From NCBI GenBank assembly GCA_021107945.1, contig JAIORV010000046.1:1-49073 (forward strand): a stretch of DNA of 49,073 nucleotides, given 5' to 3'. Each line of letters begins with the position of its first letter. Position 1 is the stretch's first letter. The notes beneath the pieces were generated by a model that was not told the DNA's origin, did not search any database, and saw only the letters and a list, made by a program, of their open reading frames with translations. This DNA comes from Vulcanimicrobiota bacterium. GTDB taxonomy: Bacteria > Vulcanimicrobiota > JAJTBE01. A program made the position numbers and the translations under genes. This document shows, piece by piece, positions 7,215-16,631 of the stretch.

Positions 7215-8051
7215 ATGAAAAGAAAAATTGCAATGTTTTTGTTTATCTGTATTATCGTCGCGACAATATCCGCCTGGGCGGTATCACCAGAATGGAAACT
7301 GGTTATTGCCGTGAAGGGTATTGTGCAGAGTCAATTTACAGGCTCATCAAAATGGGTTCGCATTTGGCAGAGTCGTATGCTCAAAGATGGTGACAAAGCA
7401 AGGACGAAAGCGGATTCCAGAGCAAAAATCAGGCTTGCAGACAACAGTGTTGTAACTGTAGGCGCGAGCTCGGAGGTCGAGGTGTCTCAGTTCAAGCTAA
7501 AGAAGCAATCCAGGGTTGTAAAAATCAAGCTCTTCTTCGGCAAGATAAGGAACAAGGTGGGACGTTTCACAGGTAAGGAGTCAAAATATGAGGTTCAAAC
7601 TCCAAATGCCGTTATGGCGGCAAGAGGAACGGACTTCTATGTAGAGTATGACAACGATCGAGCGGATGAAAGCGAAGAAGAGATCGGAGGATTTACACGC
7701 CTAATGGTATTCTCGGACAATGTCGAGATTACAGCTGGAGGAGTGACCAGAAACATTTCAGCCGGAAATTCAGCAATTATAGGACCGTCCGGGATCATTA
7801 TGATGAATCCTGCAAATTTCATGCCAACAAGCGCGCCTCCTCTGGGAGCCAAAGTTGGACCCGGAGATGCGGATTTAAGGCAGTATGAAGCCACGGAATA
7901 TCATGCGAATATGCCTGAGATTCCACTGGATCCAAATCTTCCGCCACATGGTCCAAATAATACTCCGCCTGCAAGCCCGGAAATTCTTCCCGATGCGCCA
8001 GTAGTACCTCCACCAGGACATACAGGCTCAATTACGGTTATTGTAAAATAG
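7215..8051 (+). CDS. Secreted FecR-domain protein
   Basis: A 278-residue protein with a signal peptide (about 1-22, cleaved near SAWA-VSP) and a FecR domain (about 30-150). Typical signatures are LKDGDKARTKADSRAKIRLADNSVVTVG and YEVQTPNAVMAARGTDFYVEY. The C-terminus (about 195-278) is Pro-rich and disordered. FecR domains sense or scaffold at the cell envelope. In many bacteria such genes sit next to CHASE2 cyclases, as here (the cyclase starts at 8907), so a joint envelope-signal role is likely but unproven. AAGGAG lies eight bases before the ATG. Confidence 0.88.
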   Translation: MKRKIAMFLFICIIVATISAWAVSPEWKLVIAVKGIVQSQFTGSSKWVRIWQSRMLKDGDKARTKADSRAKIRLADNSVVTVGASSEVEVSQFKLKKQSRVVKIKLFFGKIRNKVGRFTGKESKYEVQTPNAVMAARGTDFYVEYDNDRADESEEEIGGFTRLMVFSDNVEITAGGVTRNISAGNSAIIGPSGIIMMNPANFMPTSAPPLGAKVGPGDADLRQYEATEYHANMPEIPLDPNLPPHGPNNTPPASPEILPDAPVVPPPGHTGSITVIVK

Positions 8052-8079
8052 ACGGAGAACGGAGGTCGGAGGTCGGATT

Positions 8080-8108
8080 TGTAGGAGGGACGTCCCCGTC
8101 CCGATAAA
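8080..8108. repeat. Hairpin repeat shared with 36882-36910
   Basis: Twenty-nine bases are identical to 36882-36910. They contain the palindrome GGGACG-tccc-CGTCCC. Here the repeat ends four bases before the hepT start codon. Confidence 0.85.
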
Positions 8109-8111
8109 TGG

Positions 8112-8531
8112 ATGATAGAATTAAGCCCTTTAAGAAAAGCTATAAAATGCCTGGATGACTCCCTGAAGATAGTTCATAATCCTGAATTTATCTCAAATTT
8201 GGATTTGGCGGTAAAGGACCTTTTAAAGGCGGGTGTTATCCAAAACTTTAAGGTTACTTATGAGTTATGCTGGAAGTTTATGAAAAGGTATTTAGAAATA
8301 AATATAGGTAGTCAATATATTGACGGCATACACCGAAAAGAGCTTTATCGACTGGCGGCTGAACATCATTTAATCAAAGAAGTTGAAGCATGGTTTGATT
8401 ACAATAAGGCAAGAAACTTGACCTCCCACACTTACCGGGAAGAATATGCCAACGATGTTTTTCAGTCCGCTGAAAAATTTCTGACCGATGCCGGTTTTCT
8501 GCTATCTGCGTTAGAAGCTCGCAATGATTGA
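8112..8531 (+). CDS. hepT: HepT-like HEPN toxin (HI0074 family)
   Basis: A 139-residue all-helical protein of the nucleotidyltransferase substrate-binding (HI0074) family. The HEPN RNase motif R-x4-H-x-Y is intact: R101, H106, Y108 in RNLTSHTY. In characterised HepT/MntA pairs HepT is an RNA-cleaving toxin, and the cognate nucleotidyltransferase neutralises it by adding AMP to this Tyr. The gene overlaps the next one (mntA) by eight bases. The ATG lies directly behind the hairpin repeat with no strong ribosome site. This pair lies between the FecR and cyclase genes and looks inserted, because repeat-like sequence flanks both ends. Confidence 0.82.
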   Translation: MIELSPLRKAIKCLDDSLKIVHNPEFISNLDLAVKDLLKAGVIQNFKVTYELCWKFMKRYLEINIGSQYIDGIHRKELYRLAAEHHLIKEVEAWFDYNKARNLTSHTYREEYANDVFQSAEKFLTDAGFLLSALEARND

Positions 8532-8892
8532 CATAAAGCCGGGACATAAAGAGATAATTGACAATATTTTAAAAGAACATGTGCCGGAATTTGAGGTTCG
8601 GGCATTTGGCTCCAGGGTAAACGGGACGGCAAAAAGTTATTCAGACCTGGATTTGGTTCTGGTAGGAAATCAAGAGGTTAGCATAAGAAAGTTAAGACAG
8701 TTGGAAGACGCTTTCCAGGAGTCTGATTTACCCTTCAGGGTTGATGTTATTGACTGGAACAGAATATCCGATGAATTCAGGAAGGTTATTGAAAAAGGGT
8801 TTGAGGTGATATGGAAAACGGAAAATGGAAGACGGCTAACTGATCCATATTCCGTAATCTGTAATCCGCAATCCGTAGTCCGTAGTCCGTAA
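8524..8892 (+). CDS. mntA: MntA-like nucleotidyltransferase antitoxin
   Basis: A 122-residue minimal nucleotidyltransferase. The GS-x10-D-x-D motif is complete (G29-S30, D41, D43: FGSR...SDLDL) and a third acidic position follows in FRVDVIDW (D74 or D77). This matches MntA, which AMPylates the HEPN toxin HepT. It is coupled to hepT by an eight-base overlap. The family domain ends near EVIWK (about residue 98). The remaining 24 residues (TENGRRLTDPYSV...VVRSP) are encoded by extragenic repeat-like DNA (ATGGAAAACGGA and CCGTAATCCGTAGTC-type text), so the original stop has probably been lost or displaced. Confidence 0.82.
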   Translation: MIDIKPGHKEIIDNILKEHVPEFEVRAFGSRVNGTAKSYSDLDLVLVGNQEVSIRKLRQLEDAFQESDLPFRVDVIDWNRISDEFRKVIEKGFEVIWKTENGRRLTDPYSVICNPQSVVRSP

Positions 8893-8906
8893 CCACATTT
8901 TAGGAG

Positions 8907-11198
8907 ATGGTGTGTTTGAATATTCCAAGGATAGGAGCTGATTATACTTCGAGGCAGAAAATAATATCGTTTATCATCAGTGTCAGCTTTTCCATCCTTG
9001 TGGTATTGGCAATCTCTTACAACCTTATTTATAACGATGCATCATTTGAATATAACCCATTCGCATTTATCGACAATCCTATTGTCGATAAATTTTTTGT
9101 AAAGAGATTACTCAAAGCGAAAAACCCCCCGGTTTCACAGAAGGTATTACTCGATCTTGTACTTGTCAAGATCGACAGTGAATCCCTTGGCACCCCGGAA
9201 TTCCCACAGTGGCCCATCCCCCGCGCCCGTTATGCGGAATTGATAAGTAAGCTGGAAAAGGCAGGAGCAAAAACGATAGGCTTTGACATTGTGCTTGCCG
9301 AGGAATCGAATCCGGAAAACGACAAGGTACTGGAAGAAGAACTGGCACGGGTTGATAACGTTTTCCTGCCGTTCTATTTCTATACTTCGCTGGAGAAAAT
9401 CGACAAGGAGCGTATTGGGGCTGAGGATGAAGAAGAGATAATATTCAGCAAAAAATTACCATACAAACCCTTTTACGATGCTCTCCGGAAGAATGTAAAA
9501 CAGGGAGATTCAAGAGTAGGCTTGGTGTCAATCGCCCTTCCCGATGTAGTCAGGCGCGTACCTATATGTCAATCATCGGAAGGGAAGGATTATCATGCCC
9601 TGAGTCTGCTTATGGCTGCACATTTCAAGGGAATCCCCCTGGACAAACTTTCAAATCATGCCGCAAAGGGCTATTTTTTAATGGACGATACAAGCATCCC
9701 CCTGACACAGGGACAGATGCGAGTGAATTACATGTTTCCCCCCAGCAGGGCGGATTTTCTTGCCAACCGGGAATTCAACCTGGGACATTTTATGATGGAA
9801 TTTCCCATAAGCCAGGTTTTCAAGATGAGTGACGAGGAGTTGAAGGATGCATTTAACGGCAGGATGGTCCTTGTTGGTGCGACAGCCGAGGGGGCGAAGG
9901 ATCTCAAGCCCACGCCTTTTGGAGTTATCCCCGGTGTTTATAGTCATGCAAACCTGATATTCTCTTTCCTGGGGAAAAAATTTGTCAGGCCTGCCACACC
10001 TCTTTTCAATATAATCGTTGTCCTGGTTATCGGGATACTGATGGGATTTCTCATGCCAAGGCTATCTCCCTGGGCGGGAGCGGTGTTTACAGTTATCTTA
10101 TGCGTCGGATACTACCAATTTTCTTACTATCGATTTGTTTACTCCGGGGTCATAAATTATATAGCTTCACCAATTATAAGCGCAGGCTTCGGTTATGTGG
10201 TTATTAACATCTATCACCATGTCGCAGAGATGAAGGCAAAAGCAAGCATTTCAAAAATGTTCCGTGAATTTGCGCCCCTGCCGTCTCCCCTTATCGAGAA
10301 ATATGTGGAGCAACATGGTGGCAGTGCGGCAACAGGTGGAGACATTGCCCATGTGACAATCCTGTTTGCCGACATAAGAGGTTATACGGATTTGTCGGAA
10401 AAACTCAGCTCCCAGGAAGTAATGAGTCTTTTGAATGAATATCACGAAGCTATGGGTGAAATTTTCAAGGAAACGGGAGGAGTCATCTTCACATATATCG
10501 GTGATGCTCAGCTTGTGGTCTATGGGCTTGAGGGGATCTCAAAAGTTAATCACGCGGCGGCGGCTATCAAAGCCGGGCTTATGATGCAGAACAGACTTGA
10601 CAAGTTGAAAGCAAAATGGGAGAGTGAAAACAGGAGTATATTCGAGGTAGGCGTGGGAATGTGTACCGGCGAGCTTTCAATTGGTGTTGTCGGCTCAAAG
10701 CAGTTGAAGCAATATACTGTAATCGGCGACACGGTGAATGTGGCGTCCAGAATCCAGGGAATGAGCAGAGAGTTGGCAAGTCCTGTCCTGATTCACGAGA
10801 GAACCTATTTAATGGCAAAAGATTGTATAGAGGCGGACCCCCTGCGCCCGGTGAAATTAAAAGGAAAACAGAAGCTTGTAAATGTATATCGGGCAAAAAA
10901 AGTTCTTGAAATAAAACCCTATGATGGTGACGAAATCAAGGATCTGGATAAAGAAGTTGAGGAACTTCACAGAAAGCGTAGTGAAGCGATTGAAAAACTG
11001 AAAGCCCAAAGAGAGACTAAGACTTCATCGGGACGTGACAGTCGGAGACAGGCGACAAAAAGAAGACGCAGAATGGACGAGGAAAAAGAGAAGGCGGAGG
11101 AGAAAGAGGCAGTTGAGCCGCCTCCGGATCCATCTCTTCTTGAGCCACTCGAGGAGAAATCCAAAGGGCAAGTAATAAATAACGATCAGGAAGAATAA
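8907..11198 (+). CDS. CHASE2-domain adenylate/guanylate cyclase (class III)
   Basis: A 763-residue membrane cyclase. TM1 (about 20-40) is followed by an extracytoplasmic CHASE2 sensor (about 45-360), three clustered membrane helices (about 365-445), and a class III cyclase domain (about 475-670). Metal aspartates are D489 (LFADIRGYT) and D533 (YIGDAQ). YTVIGDTVNVASR carries the transition-state Asn/Arg. It would make cAMP or cGMP in response to an envelope signal. The last 90 residues are a highly charged Arg/Lys/Glu coiled-coil-like tail. AGGAG at 8902-8906 touches the ATG, so the likelier start is TTG at 8916, nine bases downstream of it. It follows the FecR gene, with the HepT/MntA pair between them. 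Confidence 0.93.
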   Translation: MVCLNIPRIGADYTSRQKIISFIISVSFSILVVLAISYNLIYNDASFEYNPFAFIDNPIVDKFFVKRLLKAKNPPVSQKVLLDLVLVKIDSESLGTPEFPQWPIPRARYAELISKLEKAGAKTIGFDIVLAEESNPENDKVLEEELARVDNVFLPFYFYTSLEKIDKERIGAEDEEEIIFSKKLPYKPFYDALRKNVKQGDSRVGLVSIALPDVVRRVPICQSSEGKDYHALSLLMAAHFKGIPLDKLSNHAAKGYFLMDDTSIPLTQGQMRVNYMFPPSRADFLANREFNLGHFMMEFPISQVFKMSDEELKDAFNGRMVLVGATAEGAKDLKPTPFGVIPGVYSHANLIFSFLGKKFVRPATPLFNIIVVLVIGILMGFLMPRLSPWAGAVFTVILCVGYYQFSYYRFVYSGVINYIASPIISAGFGYVVINIYHHVAEMKAKASISKMFREFAPLPSPLIEKYVEQHGGSAATGGDIAHVTILFADIRGYTDLSEKLSSQEVMSLLNEYHEAMGEIFKETGGVIFTYIGDAQLVVYGLEGISKVNHAAAAIKAGLMMQNRLDKLKAKWESENRSIFEVGVGMCTGELSIGVVGSKQLKQYTVIGDTVNVASRIQGMSRELASPVLIHERTYLMAKDCIEADPLRPVKLKGKQKLVNVYRAKKVLEIKPYDGDEIKDLDKEVEELHRKRSEAIEKLKAQRETKTSSGRDSRRQATKRRRRMDEEKEKAEEKEAVEPPPDPSLLEPLEEKSKGQVINNDQEE

Positions 11199-11323
11199 GG
11201 ACAGAAGTAGGAATTGGAATTTCTTTATTGAATATTGTTTTGTATTAGATCTGTATTAGATCCTCCTTGCAGGACTAAATATATTAATACTACATTCAAC
11301 AGGTTTCAATCAAACTAAAGTGG

Positions 11324-12916
11324 GTGAAGCTTATGGATAGCGCTATTCAAAACGGGGCTGAAATCAGCGAGAAAGTCAAAGAATTTCAGGAGCGCGCCCG
11401 GAGGATGAGGGTGTCTTTTGTGGATCTGGAAAACATAGAGATAGATCCTGAAATTGGACAACTCATTCCCGAAGCGATGGCAAGAAGATACCAGGCTATA
11501 TGTATAGGAAAGAAAGAAAGAAAGATCACTCTTGCAATGGCTGATCCCGTAGATGTTTTTGCCCTCGATGATGTGAGAATCAGAACGAATTTTGATGTTG
11601 AGCCGGTTCTGGCGGATCCCGTCGCCATAGAGAAAGCGATTAAAACGGTTTATGGAGAGGATTCATCCTGGAAGGATATTGTTGATACCGCTGAGACTGC
11701 GGTTATAGATATTATTCAGGATGATGATGTTGAGACCGGTGAGGAAGTTGTTATAGATCAACCTGTCATCAGACTGGTAAACCTGATAATTGCCCAGGCC
11801 ATTGAAAAAGGAACCAGTGATATTCACATCGAGCCTAATGAGAGAGAAGTTCTTGTGCGCTATAGAATTGACGGCGTTCTTCATGAGATCATGACCATTC
11901 CAAAATCTCTTGAATCTGCCGTTCTGGCTCGAATCAAGATCATGTCGGATATGAGACTTGACGAAAAAAGAGTTCCCCAGGATGGCAGGATACACCTCAA
12001 ATTAAGATCGGGAGATTACGATTTTCGTGTCTCAACTCTCCCCACGGTTATGGGAGAAAGCGCGGTCATGCGTATCCTGGACAAGAGAAGCATTATGGTC
12101 GAATTAAAAGACATGGGTTTTTCAGAACAAGATTATAAGAAATGGGTTGGGGCTATTAATATCACAAACGGGATAATCCTGGTCACAGGCCCCACAGGGT
12201 CCGGAAAATCAACCACGCTTTATGCAACTTTAAAAATGCTCAATAAGCCCGACGTGAAAATTCTCACTGTTGAAGATCCTGTCGAATATAACCTGAAAGG
12301 TATTATTCAGGTTCAAACAAATCGAAAGGCAGGACTCGATTTTTCCAGAGCGCTCAGGGCATTCCTCCGGCAAGACCCCGACAAGATAATGGTCGGAGAA
12401 ATTCGAGACAAAGAAACAGGAGGCATCGCTATTGAAGCGGCGCTCACCGGGCATATGGTATTAAGTACACTACATACAAACAACTCGGTTCTTACCATTA
12501 CAAGACTTACAGAGATGGGAATTGAACCTTTCCTTATCTCTTCAACAATCGTGGCAATACTTGCGCAAAGATTGGGAAGAAAAATCTGCAAGAAATGCAG
12601 ACAAGAAATTTCAAAACCAAAAAAACTGATGGAAATTTTCAATAAAATGGAAATCGATCCCAAAGAAGTTATTCTCTATAAAGGTGAAGGCTGTAATGCA
12701 TGCAATCAGACCGGCTACAAGGGGCGTGTTGGAATATATGAGCTCCTGATTGCCAGTGATACTTTTAAAGATCTTATTAACAAAGAGGCGCATTACGCGG
12801 AGCTTTTCGCCCAATCCAAAAAAGACGGCTTGACCACGCTATATGAGGACGGACTGAAAAAAGTTGCCTCCGGGATTACCACTTATGAAGAATTGTATCG
12901 GGTAACAGCGGACTAG
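11324..12916 (+). CDS. Type II secretion / type IV pilus assembly ATPase (GspE/PilB family)
   Basis: A 530-residue hexameric secretion ATPase. The T2SSE N-terminal domain (about 20-120) is followed by the ATPase core with Walker A GPTGSGKSTT (about 289-298), the Asp box ILTVEDPVEY, Walker B MVGEIRDKETG, the His box ALTGHMVLSTLHTN, and a zinc module (CKKC ... CNAC). It powers pseudopilus or pilus assembly from the cytoplasmic side. No other gsp/pil genes are in the window. GTG at 11324 opens the frame, but ATG at 11333 is the likelier start because the GGTGA at 11323-11327 then has proper spacing. It is probably in an operon with the next gene, 14 bp downstream. Confidence 0.95.
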   Translation: MKLMDSAIQNGAEISEKVKEFQERARRMRVSFVDLENIEIDPEIGQLIPEAMARRYQAICIGKKERKITLAMADPVDVFALDDVRIRTNFDVEPVLADPVAIEKAIKTVYGEDSSWKDIVDTAETAVIDIIQDDDVETGEEVVIDQPVIRLVNLIIAQAIEKGTSDIHIEPNEREVLVRYRIDGVLHEIMTIPKSLESAVLARIKIMSDMRLDEKRVPQDGRIHLKLRSGDYDFRVSTLPTVMGESAVMRILDKRSIMVELKDMGFSEQDYKKWVGAINITNGIILVTGPTGSGKSTTLYATLKMLNKPDVKILTVEDPVEYNLKGIIQVQTNRKAGLDFSRALRAFLRQDPDKIMVGEIRDKETGGIAIEAALTGHMVLSTLHTNNSVLTITRLTEMGIEPFLISSTIVAILAQRLGRKICKKCRQEISKPKKLMEIFNKMEIDPKEVILYKGEGCNACNQTGYKGRVGIYELLIASDTFKDLINKEAHYAELFAQSKKDGLTTLYEDGLKKVASGITTYEELYRVTAD

Positions 12917-12930
12917 GAGGATTTTTCAGG

Positions 12931-13989
12931 TTGCAGACAAGTGAAAGAATAAGCACATTATCTCGCCTTTGTCAGATTGGCCAGGAGTTAACCTCCTCAA
13001 CCGATACTGACGAGTTGCTTGCCAAGATTTCCAGGTGCAGCAATGAAGTTTGCAATTCGGAAACAACTTCCATCATACTCCTGGATGAAGACACAAGAGA
13101 GATGTATTTTAAAAAGACCACAGGCGAAATGGGAGAGATCATAAAAAGAATCAGAATTCCACTTAACGAGCATAGTATAGCCGGATGGTGCATAATAAAC
13201 AAAAAACCCCAGATCGTGCATGATGTTTCAAAGGATCCCAGGCATTACAAGAAAGTAGATAAGGTGACAAAGTTTGTAACTCACTCAATTCTCGCCGTTC
13301 CGATTATATGGGGTGACAGGGTTTTTGGTGTTGTAGAGGCGGTAAATAAAAAAGGCGGTAATGAATTTACAGAGAAGGATCTTGAGTACCTTACCGTGCT
13401 GGCGCATCAAGCCGCCGTGGCTCTAAAGAACGTTTCATTGATGGAGAAGCTTCAGAATTTCTTTAGTTATTCCGTAGAAATTATCATCGCCGCCTTAGAA
13501 GCGCTTGAGCCCTTTGCAAGAGGCCATATTATTCGAGTGGCACGTCTTGCCGTGGCGGTCGCCCGGGAGATGAATTATGAGGGAAAAGAGCTTGAAAATA
13601 TTTGGTATGCCGCTTATTTTCATGATGTGGGAAAACTTGCAAGAGAGAGTATATACATGTCCCAACAGGAAGTTGAAAGAATGCATCCCACTATGGGCGC
13701 AAGTTTAATCGAGAATATCAGGATCCTTGCCAATGCGGCGCCTATCATCCGGGACCATCAAGAACACCTGGATGGCAGTGGCTACCCGGAAGGCAAAAAG
13801 GGAGAAGAAATTTCGGAAGGTGCACAGATTATCGGGATAGCCGAGGAGTACGACGAGATGTGGTCTGCCGCAAGGGACACACAGGAAAAGAAGGAATTTG
13901 ACAAAAACTTCATTGAGTATATTCAGAACAAGTTCAAGCCCATCATAATAGAAAAATTTAGTAATGTCCTAAAAAAAATAATGATTTGA
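12931..13989 (+). CDS. GAF-HD-GYP protein, putative cyclic di-GMP phosphodiesterase
   Basis: A 352-residue protein: GAF domain (about 5-165, LCQIGQELTSSTDTDELL, SILAVPI, EKDLEYLTVLAHQAAVAL) and an HD domain of HD-GYP type (about 180-320). The HD pair is H231-D232 in YFHDVGKLA. The GYP loop is DHQEHLDGSGYPEGKKGEEI (GYP 284-286), followed by GAQIIGIAEEYDEM. The family hydrolyses c-di-GMP; activity is inferred. TTG start at 12931 with AGGAGG ten bases upstream. Position just after gspE suggests c-di-GMP-linked control of secretion or pili (inference). Confidence 0.85.
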   Translation: MQTSERISTLSRLCQIGQELTSSTDTDELLAKISRCSNEVCNSETTSIILLDEDTREMYFKKTTGEMGEIIKRIRIPLNEHSIAGWCIINKKPQIVHDVSKDPRHYKKVDKVTKFVTHSILAVPIIWGDRVFGVVEAVNKKGGNEFTEKDLEYLTVLAHQAAVALKNVSLMEKLQNFFSYSVEIIIAALEALEPFARGHIIRVARLAVAVAREMNYEGKELENIWYAAYFHDVGKLARESIYMSQQEVERMHPTMGASLIENIRILANAAPIIRDHQEHLDGSGYPEGKKGEEISEGAQIIGIAEEYDEMWSAARDTQEKKEFDKNFIEYIQNKFKPIIIEKFSNVLKKIMI

Positions 13990-14014
13990 AAAAATCATAA
14001 TCATTCATATCCGG

Positions 14015-16594
14015 TTGGAGCAACATATGATATTCCTGACATATCAAAACAGTTTCTATGAGCTACTGAGAGAGTATTTGATTTCAAACTCACTAATGCA
14101 AGAGGATTTAAATATTGCCCTTTATAACGGCGCAGAGGTTGCAAGAAGTCAGGAGTTGGGATTCAAGAATCTTGAGGATTACAGTCGCTATGTGCTACTT
14201 CTCCCATTTCATGATAGACTGGGAGAATTGCGTTTGCTAGTTCCCAATTACCAACCCCTGAATCTTTTTCAATACAAGGAGCAACTGGAAGCTATATCCA
14301 AATCTGTAATTGACGACATCTGCGGAGCGGAGCAGAATTCATCGGCAGACAAGATGAATCTGATTACAATGTTAACCAAACCCATTGAGTTAAAAAAAGC
14401 CGAGAAAAAAATTCCCCTCAACATACTTGCCATAGATTCGTCACTTGGCGAGGAGATTTACTCCCTTTGCTTCAGGTTAAAAACAATTCTCCCCGAGACA
14501 ATCGAGCCAAGAATTACGGCCTGCGATCCGGAGCCAAAAAATATTATAAAAGCAAAGGATGGACTTTTTCCGCCGGGGAAAGCCGCCGGTTTAGATGGTA
14601 ATTATCGCTCTTTATACCTTGATAAAAGTGAAGTGGATTTCTACAGAGTTACCGATTCCATTCGCAAAATGGTATATTTCAGAAAATTTGACATCCTTAA
14701 TTCCGACCTCGCAGAAGAATGCCTTAATAAGTTTCACATCATCACCTGTAACAACATTGCCCGGTTTTATCCACCCGAGGGAGTAAAACTGATTGTAGAA
14801 AAACTTTCCCCCTACCTTACAAGGGGTGGGTTGATGCTATTAACGCTGAAGGATAAATCGAAATATCCTCGTCTTGACTGTCTCGATCTTATAGAGCTGG
14901 GAAAAGCCCAGGTTTACATGAGAAATTCCAACAAATGCCCCGACGATAAAAACAACGGAATAGCGGAAATCCAGGAGTCACTTCCCAACAAATTGATATA
15001 TACCAGAGGCTTATTTCTTGACAAGAGATTTGACAGGGCAAAGAAAGACATTGAGGCAGTATTACATAACAATATCGACAGTCTCAAGGCGAACCAGTTC
15101 AAGGGAGATGTATATGTAAAACTGAAACAATATGAGAATGCGGAGTTGCAGTATTCAAAGGTTGTTTTCATAAACCCGAACTCGGTTGCCGCCCATTTCA
15201 ACATTGCTGTCCTGAGCATGTTTGCCGGCAACAGCGAAAAATCCAAAAAACACCTTGCGGACATTCAAAAAAAGATTGAAAATTTCGATGAGAAAATTCT
15301 GATTCAGAATTATAATATCAATCTGGAGAATTTTAAAATACTATGCGATGAGTTAAAGCAAAAAGTCGATGCTGATGAAAGCATTGACCTTGACAAGATC
15401 AGGGAAAGGGTGATTGATCTCAGGGAAAGAAAACTTGAGGTTCCAGACATTGTTGTGCCTGATCTTTTTCTGAAAAAGAAAAAGAAAAAGAAGAAAGCAG
15501 AGAGGTTGCCGCTTACTCCCGGAGAGAAGAAAGTTGTCAACATTTCGGAACTTCCATCCACAAGGGATTACGGTGAGCATGATCCCTGGAAAAAGAAACA
15601 GAAAGAATTGGAGGAAAAACAACGGGTATCTGGCAAGTTATCTCTTCCCGGTATGAAAACCGTCGCGCCCGGAAAGAAAGAACCTCCCCAAAAAATGGAA
15701 GAAGAAATTGAAATAAAAGTTCCCAAAACTTTCAAGCTCAATCTTGGTGAGAGAAGCTCCACAACATCGGCTATCGAAAAGAGCGCCCGGAAGAAAAAGC
15801 GAAAAAAGCAAAGGAAAACCAGTAAATCAAAATCCGCTCCAAAAATGTATTTCAAGCCCGTATCTCCTGAAACACTTCAAGAAGATGAATCCGCCCGCGA
15901 AGAAAAATATCCTGAAGAAATAGAAGAAGAGGAAGTTGGAGAGGAGTTTGACGAGGAAGTTGACGAGGAGCCTGTCGGATTACCTGTGAGTTTCAGGCTT
16001 GGACTGAGACGTCCGTTATCTGATACAATAATAAAAGAAGTAGGACTCCCGCCAAATTTCAAATACTCCCTGGATGCACTTATTCTGAAAGAGGATATTG
16101 GCGGTATCAAATTATTGATAGATTCATATCTGAATATGGTATCTCCAAAACAGAGGGAAATTCTGGAAGCAGTTAATAAGATTATCGAGATTTCTTCAAA
16201 ACAGCAAAAAACCACCATACCCATTACAATATATCGAGGCAAGTTGAAAGATGTCTATAATGAAATAAGGTTAATGGAAGAACTCCTGGAGGAAAAAAAC
16301 CTGCTTGAAGCTTCCATTTTATTCCATAAAATCTTGAAGATGAAATCCGAAATTGAAAGCCTGTCTCACCATCAGAAACAAAGACTGAAAAAGATTCGCA
16401 AAAAGCTGGGAGCGAAAATGGAAAAGTACCAGCAGTTTATAGATTACTATTTCACAGATCCTTCAAAGATATTCCAGAGAGAGTTATGGAATATACTTGC
16501 ACAGTTGACTCCTTCAAGCAACCTGATAGAAATGGGAAAGAAATATGGACTTGACATAGAATTTCTATCTCCTGAATTACGCTCGAAGGAATGA
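14015..16594 (+). CDS. CheR-like methyltransferase domain with TPR and long charged region
   Basis: An 859-residue protein. Residues about 90-305 resemble CheR, including ILAIDSSLGEEIYSLCFRL and FHIITCNNIARFYPPEG. However, the SAM-binding loop that reads GCSxGEE in CheR is AIDSSLGEE here, so the domain may be non-catalytic. TPR-like helices follow (about 325-410, FKGDVYVKLKQYENAELQY). Residues about 480-660 are Lys- and Glu-rich with a run of eight or so lysines after LFL. The C-terminal 190 residues form a helical region that I do not recognise. The frame opens with TTG at 14015. ATG at 14027 is preferred, with GGAG six bases upstream. Its position suggests a role with the signalling genes around it. 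Confidence 0.65.
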   Translation: MEQHMIFLTYQNSFYELLREYLISNSLMQEDLNIALYNGAEVARSQELGFKNLEDYSRYVLLLPFHDRLGELRLLVPNYQPLNLFQYKEQLEAISKSVIDDICGAEQNSSADKMNLITMLTKPIELKKAEKKIPLNILAIDSSLGEEIYSLCFRLKTILPETIEPRITACDPEPKNIIKAKDGLFPPGKAAGLDGNYRSLYLDKSEVDFYRVTDSIRKMVYFRKFDILNSDLAEECLNKFHIITCNNIARFYPPEGVKLIVEKLSPYLTRGGLMLLTLKDKSKYPRLDCLDLIELGKAQVYMRNSNKCPDDKNNGIAEIQESLPNKLIYTRGLFLDKRFDRAKKDIEAVLHNNIDSLKANQFKGDVYVKLKQYENAELQYSKVVFINPNSVAAHFNIAVLSMFAGNSEKSKKHLADIQKKIENFDEKILIQNYNINLENFKILCDELKQKVDADESIDLDKIRERVIDLRERKLEVPDIVVPDLFLKKKKKKKKAERLPLTPGEKKVVNISELPSTRDYGEHDPWKKKQKELEEKQRVSGKLSLPGMKTVAPGKKEPPQKMEEEIEIKVPKTFKLNLGERSSTTSAIEKSARKKKRKKQRKTSKSKSAPKMYFKPVSPETLQEDESAREEKYPEEIEEEEVGEEFDEEVDEEPVGLPVSFRLGLRRPLSDTIIKEVGLPPNFKYSLDALILKEDIGGIKLLIDSYLNMVSPKQREILEAVNKIIEISSKQQKTTIPITIYRGKLKDVYNEIRLMEELLEEKNLLEASILFHKILKMKSEIESLSHHQKQRLKKIRKKLGAKMEKYQQFIDYYFTDPSKIFQRELWNILAQLTPSSNLIEMGKKYGLDIEFLSPELRSKE

Positions 16595-16631
16595 GCGTGG
16601 GGCCGGAGGTGAGACTATCGAATAAGTTTTT

